From DLKC01 sp002478885 (lineage in GTDB: Bacteria > Bacteroidota > Bacteroidia > Chitinophagales > Chitinophagaceae): a stretch of DNA of 64,000 bases. The notes under the pieces are model-generated. The model ran no database searches, had not been told where the DNA came from, and saw nothing but the letters and a program-made list of their open reading frames with translations. The stretch covers positions 1-64,000 of the forward strand of contig JAXLUI010000003.1 in assembly GCA_046329585.1 (NCBI GenBank), written 5' to 3'. Made by a program: the position numbers and the translations under genes. Of the stretch, positions 51,987 to 59,159 are shown in pieces (the first letter of the stretch is position 1; each line of letters starts with the position of its first letter).

Positions 51987-52041
51987 CGCCGGGTTTCCCC
52001 GCCATCTGCAACGCGATAAGGGAGATAAGGGAAACCCGGCG
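51987..52041. other. Long perfect inverted repeat between convergent genes
   Basis: CGCCGGGTTTCCC (51987-51999) pairs perfectly with GGGAAACCCGGCG (52029-52041), a 13-bp GC-rich stem around a 29-nt loop. No T tract follows on either strand. It may end or protect both convergent transcripts (51449 plus, 52102 minus), or be a remnant of a mobile repeat. Confidence 0.75.
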
Positions 52042-52101
52042 GGTAAAACCGCGGTAAAAAATCAATGCCTGGCAACCAACCGGTAAAAGCATTCTTATAA
52101 C

Positions 52102-53832
52102 TCATTTTTTATAAACAGTTTTTCCTTCCTTAATCGTTTCCAGTATTTGTATATCCTTAATAGCACCCGGTTCAATCTTTAAAGGATTTTTGTCAAGAAC
52201 AACCATATCTGCAAGCTTTCCTGCTGTTAGCGTTCCTTTAGTGTTTTCTTCGAAATATTGATAGGCAGCCCATTTAGTGATACTTTCCAACGCCACGTAA
52301 GGGCTAACTCTTTCATTGGACCCGATAATATCCCCGGATCTGCTTGCGCGGTTAACGGTTGTATATAGGATCATGATACTGCTGGGTAACGCAACCGGTG
52401 CATCGTGGTGCTCCGTAAATAGCATATTTTTATTTAAAGCAGTTGCAGTCGGAGAAATTTTATATGCCCGCTCTTTACCAAGTGTTTCATCGCGATGCCA
52501 ATCTCCCCAATAATAGGTATGCATTGAAAAGAACGATGGAATAATACCAAGCGCTTTCATGGAATCAAGCTGGTCATACCTGATTGCCTGTGCGTGAATC
52601 ATGACTGATCTTCTGTCATTGTTCCCGTAAAGGTTTGCCGCCTGTCTTACGGCACCAATAAACTGGTCAGCCGCAGCATCGCCATTACAATGCGTAATCA
52701 GCTGCCAGTTATTGGCAAAAGCTGAATCTACTAAAGCATCAACAGCTTTGTCGCTTTCGATAGCAGGATAACCTTTATAAGAACGGGGTTGACCTGGTGG
52801 CGGAACCAAATAAGGTTGAGTAAGCCATGCTGTTTTTCCCTGTACTGAACCATCAAGAGATAACTTCACACCCGCTACCCGGAAATGATTGGTATAATTT
52901 TTTTGCGTTCCAACTGTGTGCATATAATCCATTTGAGAAACCAGGTCTGGGTATGCAGCTAAATCAACAGGTATTTCATTCCTGCTTGCAAGCAGTTTCC
53001 ACGTGTCAACTGTTGCTGCGGCAGCTCTGCCTTCCTGGATAGTAGTAAAACCGAATTTCAGGTAGGCATCAATACCCGCTTTCGCTAACCCTATATTGGC
53101 AACAGTGTCAAGTGTTGCATAAAATTTTGCAATGGGTATTATGGAGGCCATTTCTTCCAGCACCCCATTTGGCTCGTCAGTTCCTTTTTTTCTGCGGATG
53201 ACACCTCCCGGTGGATCCTTTACGCCTTTGGTATATCCAACCAATTCAAGCACTTTATGATTTACAACAGCGAGGTGGCCTGACTGGTGAATAACAATTA
53301 CCGGAAGAGTTGTGGAGATTTTATCAAGATCATCTGCAGTTGGCGGAAGTTTTTCTTTCAACTGTGCATCATCATATCCAAAGCCAATGATGATTTGATA
53401 TTTGTCTATTATTGCCTGGTTATTTTTCTCCCATTCTTTCATGGCAGAGATGACATCAGCAATACTACTGACAGGCCCATCAGGAGCAGGCAAGAGATTT
53501 GCAGCAACTGCCTGTAGCCCTGCAAGCGAAGCATGTCCATGGGCATCTATAAATCCGGGTACCAAAGTTTTATCTTCAAGATCAACCATCACATGATTTT
53601 CGCCTGCCCGTTTCATCGCTTCCTCTTTGCTTCCGGCAAAAGCAATTTTCCCGTCCTTTACAAGAATGGCCTCTACATAAGCCGCACTATCTCCTTCCAT
53701 GGTTAATATATCGCCATTATAATACATTGTATAAGCGCTGCTATCGGAATTTGGATTTTGATTATCCTGTTGAGTGTTGCAACTACTTAAGCCTACGGTA
53801 AAAAGTATGCAGTAAAAGACTAACTTTTGCAT
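52102..53832 (-). CDS. Exported lipoprotein amidohydrolase (YtcJ-like)
   Basis: 576 residues from ATG 53832 (MQKLVFYCILFTVGLSSC), a lipoprotein signal with Cys18. Amidohydrolase-3 family: DKTLVPGFIDAHGHA (HxH metal pair), a long insert typical of YtcJ, THCNGDAAADQFI, MIHAQAIRYDQL, TEHHDAPVALP and the C-terminal GKLADMVVLDKNP. Relatives hydrolyse amide or formamide bonds in small molecules; substrate unknown. The longer frame to 53889 lacks a signal at its start and is rejected. Confidence 0.88.
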   Translation of the reverse strand: MQKLVFYCILFTVGLSSCNTQQDNQNPNSDSSAYTMYYNGDILTMEGDSAAYVEAILVKDGKIAFAGSKEEAMKRAGENHVMVDLEDKTLVPGFIDAHGHASLAGLQAVAANLLPAPDGPVSSIADVISAMKEWEKNNQAIIDKYQIIIGFGYDDAQLKEKLPPTADDLDKISTTLPVIVIHQSGHLAVVNHKVLELVGYTKGVKDPPGGVIRRKKGTDEPNGVLEEMASIIPIAKFYATLDTVANIGLAKAGIDAYLKFGFTTIQEGRAAAATVDTWKLLASRNEIPVDLAAYPDLVSQMDYMHTVGTQKNYTNHFRVAGVKLSLDGSVQGKTAWLTQPYLVPPPGQPRSYKGYPAIESDKAVDALVDSAFANNWQLITHCNGDAAADQFIGAVRQAANLYGNNDRRSVMIHAQAIRYDQLDSMKALGIIPSFFSMHTYYWGDWHRDETLGKERAYKISPTATALNKNMLFTEHHDAPVALPSSIMILYTTVNRASRSGDIIGSNERVSPYVALESITKWAAYQYFEENTKGTLTAGKLADMVVLDKNPLKIEPGAIKDIQILETIKEGKTVYKK

Positions 53833-53970
53833 GAACGGTGGTTTTGGTTGAATCAAATTTAAAAAAATTCTACTGGTAAATGTTAACAAGCAAGTTGTTG
53901 TAAAGAGCCACTACAAAATATTTTCGCGAGGTAAACAATAACAGCACTATTATAATTTAGAAACTGCCCT

Positions 53971-55299
53971 TTACTCCGATCCCCGCAGTCGCTTTACACA
54001 ATTACTAAGGCTCCTGAAATTGTGATAGGTTGCTTTCCAGATATGGCCCTTTTGCGCGGTAGCTTTTTCCGGTTCTTTATCGAGACCGCCTTCATACCAA
54101 TCGCCGTGTACGTGGTCGACGAGATAAGTATTTACATAGCTCCAGAGCAGTAAAAATTTTTGGTAGTAGTTGTTCTTATCGTTGGGATAAGCATCCGCCA
54201 TCAGCAATAAAGTATTCAGGCCTTCTGCCTGTGCCCACCAGTTCTTTGAATCGCGTATGATGGTGATACCTGTCCTGTTCCTGAAATAATATCCTTCATC
54301 ATAAAAACCACCGGCTTTATCATCCCACCCGTTTTTTAATGCATGATCGACCGCAAGTTTTCCAATGCGCATGGTTGCTGTATCATTTTGCAGTCCAAGC
54401 GCATGCGACGCTTCGAGCATTAGGTATGCCGTCTCCACATCGTGACCAAAAGAAACATGATCGAGATAACGGTGTTGCAGTACCGATGCTTCATTTGAAT
54501 CCCTAAAAGAAACATGCGACCAATCTGTATGAAAAAACAATTGCAGGTAGCCCTGTTTCGTCATCATCACATCGCGAACAAGCAAAAGCATTTCCTGCAA
54601 ACGACTGCGCAGGAGATCATCTTTCCACACGTTATATAGTTCGGTGAATGCTTCGAGCAAATGAATAGAACTGTTCTGGTCTTTGTAACCAAGATCAGAA
54701 GTAGATGGGACAGACGCATCCCTTATAATCACGGACCCATCCCTGTTCAGGTGTTGAAAATATCCTTTGTATTGGGTGTCATGCGCGTGCCCGTCGAGCC
54801 AGTGAAATGCCTGCTTCGCCAGGCCGAGTGCAACCGTGTCTCCGCTCTCATGATAATATGCGGCCAATGCATAAATGCCAAAAGCATTGCCGTAAGCTTC
54901 TTTCATCGTACTCTTTACATTGCCTGCCCTGTCGGTAAGTGAATAAAATCCGCCGTAGGTTTTGTCCCACATCACCTCTTTTAAAAAAAGGAAACCATGC
55001 TGCGCAGCTTCTTTGAAGTAAGTGGAAGCGGGATAAGTTTCCGCAGCTTTCGAACATGTCCAAACGTGCCTTGCCTGTGTCACGATCATTTTGTCCTGGT
55101 TGTCTGCAAGACTGAAATCGAAATTGAACGCGCTGACAAAGCCGCCATATATCGTGTCGATGCTTCGCGGATACCAGGGCCTTAGCAACTCGTTGCGTAG
55201 GGAATTCTCCATTTCATCCGCTAGCTTTAGCCTGTCTGCATGCTGGCTGTGGGCCGCGAAACTGATGAAAAAGAATAGAAGGAAAATATTTTTAGCCAC
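53971..55299 (-). CDS. Exported AGE-family epimerase/isomerase
   Basis: 442 residues if translation starts at GTG 55299 (VAKNIFLLFFFISFAAHSQ, a good Sec signal). The open frame continues upstream to 55419, but that part runs through the repeat at 55350-55400, giving a spurious RRTLVR, so it is not coding. The mature protein is an (alpha/alpha)6 barrel of the N-acylglucosamine 2-epimerase family: QARHVWTCSKAAETYP, YGNAFGIYALAAYYHESGD, DQNSSIHLLEAFTELY, HDVETAYLML and NWWAQAEGLNTLL. It epimerises or isomerises a sugar, here probably in the periplasm. Follows the enolase-superfamily gene on the same strand. Confidence 0.82.
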   Translation of the reverse strand: MAKNIFLLFFFISFAAHSQHADRLKLADEMENSLRNELLRPWYPRSIDTIYGGFVSAFNFDFSLADNQDKMIVTQARHVWTCSKAAETYPASTYFKEAAQHGFLFLKEVMWDKTYGGFYSLTDRAGNVKSTMKEAYGNAFGIYALAAYYHESGDTVALGLAKQAFHWLDGHAHDTQYKGYFQHLNRDGSVIIRDASVPSTSDLGYKDQNSSIHLLEAFTELYNVWKDDLLRSRLQEMLLLVRDVMMTKQGYLQLFFHTDWSHVSFRDSNEASVLQHRYLDHVSFGHDVETAYLMLEASHALGLQNDTATMRIGKLAVDHALKNGWDDKAGGFYDEGYYFRNRTGITIIRDSKNWWAQAEGLNTLLLMADAYPNDKNNYYQKFLLLWSYVNTYLVDHVHGDWYEGGLDKEPEKATAQKGHIWKATYHNFRSLSNCVKRLRGSE

Positions 55300-55349
55300 A
55301 GTGAAAAGCAATTTTTGATTGGTGAATGCTGCTGCCGGTAGCTGCCAAC

Positions 55350-55400
55350 GCACAAGAGTGCGACGCAACAGCAGATGCACAAAGAACTGAAGCCCGGTTA
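55350..55400 (+). repeat. Intergenic REP-like repeat, type 1
   Basis: GCACAAGAGTGCGACGCAAC at 55350-55369, GATGC, 3' block GAAGCCCGG. It lies in the 110-bp gap between the enolase-superfamily and AGE genes, so it is probably transcribed in an operon. Confidence 0.92.
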
Positions 55401-55409
55401 ATAAATCTT

Positions 55410-56891
55410 CTAACTCCACAACCTGTCATGTGCACGCTTATCATCCCACTGGGGAGTTGGCGCAAAGTATGATTTGTCGCTATCGATCAGGTGCTTCTTT
55501 ACTTCATCATCGTTGAGTTCTATACCAAGTCCCGGCGCAGTAAGCGGCACCTGGGCAAAACCTTTTTCGAACAACTTGCGGCCATCGGTGGTGCGGACAA
55601 GGTTTGGCCACCATTCGCTATCAAGGGAATGGTGCTCGAGCGCAAGGAAGTTTTGCGTTGCTGCTGCGCAATGTACATTGGCCATAAATGAAACCGGCGT
55701 ACCTGCAAAATGCATCGCCATCGCTACACCTTTTTCTTCCGCATAATCGCCGATACGTTTTGTCTCGAGCAACCCACCCGACGTTGCAAGATCGGGATGT
55801 ATGATGTCAACAGCATGTTGGTCGATCATTGGTTTAAACGTTTGCAAAAGGTAAATGTCTTCGCCCGTAAGCAGGGGCGTATCAAGCGCATCAGAAATTG
55901 TTTTCAGCTGGTCGGTAAACTCCCATGGCACCATGTCTTCGAGCCAGGCAAGCCGGTATTTGTCAACGGCCTTACCAAAACGAATGGCATTGTTGAGATC
56001 GAAGTGGCCGTAGTGGTCGGAAGAAAGCGGGATGTTATAACCCACCACATCACGCACATCGCTGATGATCTTAGCCATCGCATCAAGCCCTTTTTCTGTT
56101 ATTTGAATTCCTGTGAAAGGATGCTTGGTATTGGCGTAAGAATCGTAGCCGCCAGACCATTGAGCCAGCCCTTCGCCCCAGAAATCTGCATTGACCAATG
56201 CGCCGGGAATCTTTTTTATTTCACCGATGGAAATATCCATCTTTAACCATGTCATACCCTGTACTTCGAGCCGGTGTTTAATGCGGGCCTTGAATTCGTC
56301 GAAAGTATCGGCCTCAGGTGTGTCGGCATAGAGCCTTACTTTATCGCGGTACCTGCCACCGAGCAATTGCCATGCAGGCACATTATATGCTTTGCCACAG
56401 AGATCCCATAGCGCCATTTCAACGGCGCATACACCGCCGCCCTGCCGGCTTTGCCCGCCAAATTGTTTGATTGTTTTAAAGAGCATTTCAACATTGCAGG
56501 GGTTCTGGCCGAGTATACGGCTTTTCAACATTAATGCGTAGCGCTCATCTGCACCGTCACGCACCTCGCCAAGCCCGTAAATGCCCTGGTTGGTATCGAT
56601 GCGGATAATAGGCGTGCGGCCAACATTCTGTACCACGCAATAACGCATGTCGGTTATTTTCAAATCAGACGGACTCGAAAATCTTTTCACTCCCGAAGTG
56701 CTTCTGGCAACCACGTCTTCAATTGGCGCGAACAGGAAAGCACCGCCCAGTGTAATGCCGCCAAGTGTGGCCTTCTTTAGAAATGAGCGGCGGTTATTGT
56801 CTTCATTCCCTTCTTGTAGTGGCGATATATTTTCTATTGTTTCGGGTTCTGTTAAACCCCATTTATGCAAAACTTTTTGTGAAGGAGTCAT
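55410..56891 (-). CDS. Exported enolase-superfamily protein (mandelate racemase/muconate lactonizing type)
   Basis: 493 residues. Residues about 34-55 (NNRRSFLKKATLGGITLGG) are a twin-arginine-like signal, preceded by 30 extra residues. Enolase fold: capping domain, then barrel with metal ligands Asp (SSDHYGHFD), Glu (WLEDMVP) and Glu (TGEDIYL), and HPDLATSGG. The KxK base motif reads KMD (LKMDISIG), and the DHYGHFD and MHFAGTP blocks place it near sugar-acid dehydratases of the superfamily. The substrate is probably a sugar acid. AGE, RraA-like and amidohydrolase genes nearby are also exported. Confidence 0.88.
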   Translation of the reverse strand: MTPSQKVLHKWGLTEPETIENISPLQEGNEDNNRRSFLKKATLGGITLGGAFLFAPIEDVVARSTSGVKRFSSPSDLKITDMRYCVVQNVGRTPIIRIDTNQGIYGLGEVRDGADERYALMLKSRILGQNPCNVEMLFKTIKQFGGQSRQGGGVCAVEMALWDLCGKAYNVPAWQLLGGRYRDKVRLYADTPEADTFDEFKARIKHRLEVQGMTWLKMDISIGEIKKIPGALVNADFWGEGLAQWSGGYDSYANTKHPFTGIQITEKGLDAMAKIISDVRDVVGYNIPLSSDHYGHFDLNNAIRFGKAVDKYRLAWLEDMVPWEFTDQLKTISDALDTPLLTGEDIYLLQTFKPMIDQHAVDIIHPDLATSGGLLETKRIGDYAEEKGVAMAMHFAGTPVSFMANVHCAAATQNFLALEHHSLDSEWWPNLVRTTDGRKLFEKGFAQVPLTAPGLGIELNDDEVKKHLIDSDKSYFAPTPQWDDKRAHDRLWS

Positions 56892-56988
56892 GATAATATT
56901 TTTTATAAATGTTGAGTTGTTCGTGCTTAAGTGTTAACGGTAAAGGCTGTAATAAATTTATCATCTGCATGCTGATTGGCTATCCCAA

Positions 56989-57912
56989 CTACCAGTTTTT
57001 ATCTTTCATGTATTTGTCAAGTTCTTCCCGGCTCATCGGTAGTTTATCTTTGTGTTCATCGAGCCATTGTTTAAAATCGGCTTTTATTTCAAGTGTCCAC
57101 TCACGGTCTATTTGTCCGGGTGTGTATTTACCTTCTCTTAAACGTTGGTGGCCAAAGTCGTCTGTTAGCGCAATAAACTCGGCTTTTAAAACCAATTCAT
57201 CAACCAGGTATGCGGGGATAAAAATTACGCCGCCTTTTTTCGCCAGCACAACATCGCCCGGCAGCACCGTTGCACGCCCGATTCTTATGGGCACATTGAT
57301 GCCCGTCATCATCATCTGCTGAATGTAAGAAGGGTCATAACCTTTTATCCAGCCATTAAATCCTTTGATCTCTTCGAGCCCTTCTATATCACGCACGGAA
57401 CCATAGAAGATCACGCCGCGATGCGATTTTGCGTAGATGGAATTGCCCAGGTTATCGCCTATCAATGTACCATCGGCCACTTTATCGTAGCTGTCCGCGA
57501 CATATACGTCACCATTTTTCAGCACATCGATGGGCCATGAGTTTGGAGCGCCAACACGGCCCTCTTCTTTGCCTTTATCTTTTATGAGTTTATCCATATC
57601 GGCGCGCATCGGCATATACTGTGCGGTAACCACGCGGCCCGTCATTACGCTGTCGGGATTAATGATCATCCAGTCGCCTTCGAACTGGTTATTGAAACCT
57701 TTCTCACGCAGAATGCCCCAGGCTTCTTCCATCGAAACGTTTTTCAGGCGTTCCAAGATCTGGTCAGATACATGTGGCCGGCCATCGGCGGTACGCTCTC
57801 CTTTCCAGTCAGGTGTAAGTGTTCTAATTTGTTCGGATGTTAGCGTAATCTGTTGCGTACGTCCCACAAAAAATGCTAGCAACAAAAATGACAGGCAAAG
57901 TTTTTGTTTCAT
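56989..57912 (-). CDS. Exported RraA-like protein
   Basis: 307 residues with a signal peptide (MKQKLCLSFLLLAFFVGRTQ). The C-terminal 200 residues are an RraA/HMG-aldolase-type fold: GNSIYAKSHRGVIFYGSVRDIEGL, NVPIRIGRATVLPGDVVLAKKGGVIFIP. In most relatives the last block reads GDxxxADxDGV; here the acidic residue is replaced by Lys (AKKGG), so aldolase or decarboxylase activity is uncertain. An N-terminal helical part (about 25-110) is additional. Predicted periplasmic. It lies 97 bp upstream of the enolase gene on the same strand. Confidence 0.85.
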   Translation of the reverse strand: MKQKLCLSFLLLAFFVGRTQQITLTSEQIRTLTPDWKGERTADGRPHVSDQILERLKNVSMEEAWGILREKGFNNQFEGDWMIINPDSVMTGRVVTAQYMPMRADMDKLIKDKGKEEGRVGAPNSWPIDVLKNGDVYVADSYDKVADGTLIGDNLGNSIYAKSHRGVIFYGSVRDIEGLEEIKGFNGWIKGYDPSYIQQMMMTGINVPIRIGRATVLPGDVVLAKKGGVIFIPAYLVDELVLKAEFIALTDDFGHQRLREGKYTPGQIDREWTLEIKADFKQWLDEHKDKLPMSREELDKYMKDKNW

Positions 57913-57953
57913 CGTTAGTCGGTTGTTTATGCAGAATTATTTGAAAAATATAT

Positions 57954-58006
57954 GGAGCCCGGCTTCTGCGCTTTGTGGCATCGCCTGTTGCGTCGCACTC
58001 GTGTAC
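57954..58006 (-). repeat. Intergenic REP-like repeat, type 1
   Basis: Minus-strand GTACACGAGTGCGACGCAAC, GCGATGCCAC, 3' block GAAGCCGGGCTCC: one of the most complete copies. It lies upstream of the RraA-like gene. Confidence 0.93.
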
Positions 58007-58072
58007 TCCAGCAATCATGGCATCCATCACCGCTTTGAAGTTACAGTAATCAATAATAAGAGCTGCTCAACA

Positions 58073-58987
58073 TTATAGATTAATTTCTTTGAGGCTTACT
58101 CTTTTTGAGCCAACAGAAAGCTCGTGCGGCAAACCGTGCTTTAAAGCATAGTTCTTTACTGTGTGTCCGATCGGGAAATCAAAGCAAACAGGATAGTTAT
58201 ATTCTTTTACCTTGTCGTAAAGAATGGAGTAAATGTCTGAGCCAAAAGGAATAGTCGTGTCTTTCATTTCGGTGAAGCTTCCAAAAATAATTCCGGCCAG
58301 CCTATCCAGTTTGCCTGCCCGCTTTAACTGCATCATCATGCGGTCGGTGTTGTATAAATATTCTCCCACATCTTCAAGGAAAAGGAGATTATCCCTGCTG
58401 TCAATCTCTGAAGCAGTGCCAATACCATGAACGACCATTGCAAGGTTGCCGCCCACAAGCATGCCGCTTGCTTTTCCTTTCCTGTTCAGTTCATGCGGAG
58501 TGCAGGAGTAAGTATATTTTTTACCCGTTAATGCTTTTTGCAAAGAGTGTACATATTCCGTTTTGAAACCTTCATCGTTAAAAGCACCGGCCATGGGTGA
58601 ATGCAGCGATGCGACTTTTGTTCTTGAAAAAAGATGTGCATGCAACAGGGTTATATCGCTGTACCCGATTATCCACTTTGGATGCTTTGTGAATTGCCTG
58701 AAATCGAGCTGGTCAATAATGCGACTCAGTCCGTAACCGCCGCGGCCGCAAAGAATCGCTTTCACTTCTTTGTCATCAAGCATTTGCTGAAGGTCTTCCA
58801 GGCGTTGTTCGTCTGTGCCTGAGAAATAATGAAACTGGCTGCCGGCAGTTTTCCCGGGCTTTACTTTAAATCCCCATTGCTGCAAAACCTCTATGCACAT
58901 ATTCATTCTCGCAAAAGGCATATAACCTGAAGGACAAACGATAGCGATAGTATCGTGCTTTTGCAGGTATGGAGGGATTTTTATCAT
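58073..58987 (-). CDS. LD-carboxypeptidase (peptidase S66)
   Basis: 304 residues, no signal peptide. S66 family: IAIVCPSGY, ILCGRGGYGLSRIID, GYSDITLLH with Ser110 as probable nucleophile, LFLEDVGEYLYNTDRM (Glu) and FPIGHTVKNYALKHG (His). It removes the terminal D-Ala from murein tetrapeptides in the cytosol during peptidoglycan recycling, releasing a D-amino acid. Divergent from metG. Confidence 0.9.
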   Translation of the reverse strand: MIKIPPYLQKHDTIAIVCPSGYMPFARMNMCIEVLQQWGFKVKPGKTAGSQFHYFSGTDEQRLEDLQQMLDDKEVKAILCGRGGYGLSRIIDQLDFRQFTKHPKWIIGYSDITLLHAHLFSRTKVASLHSPMAGAFNDEGFKTEYVHSLQKALTGKKYTYSCTPHELNRKGKASGMLVGGNLAMVVHGIGTASEIDSRDNLLFLEDVGEYLYNTDRMMMQLKRAGKLDRLAGIIFGSFTEMKDTTIPFGSDIYSILYDKVKEYNYPVCFDFPIGHTVKNYALKHGLPHELSVGSKRVSLKEINL

Positions 58988-59047
58988 TCAGCAATATTAG
59001 AAATTCTGCCGTTAAGTTGCGGGTTTCGGCAAATGGCACGATTTGGC

Positions 59048-59055
59048 TATTTTTG
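59048..59055 (+). promoter_or_regulatory. Bacteroidota -7 box of metG
   Basis: TATTTTTG matches TAnnTTTG. It lies 104 bp before the metG ATG, so the leader would contain the repeat at 59083-59135. Confidence 0.45.
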
Positions 59056-59082
59056 CGGCCCTCATTGCACCAAAGAACAGGA

Positions 59083-59135
59083 TGCACGAATGAGTGATGC
59101 CGGATAAGCCTGCACCACAGCAAAACTGGCGCTGA
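59083..59135 (+). repeat. Intergenic REP-like repeat, diverged type 2
   Basis: ACGAATGAGTG, then ATGCCGGATAAGCCTGCACC, then ACAGCAAAAC. The core is decayed but the hairpin insert is kept. It lies in the predicted metG 5' leader. Confidence 0.65.
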
Positions 59136-59159
59136 GTTAAGATTTAAAGCATAGTAAAA

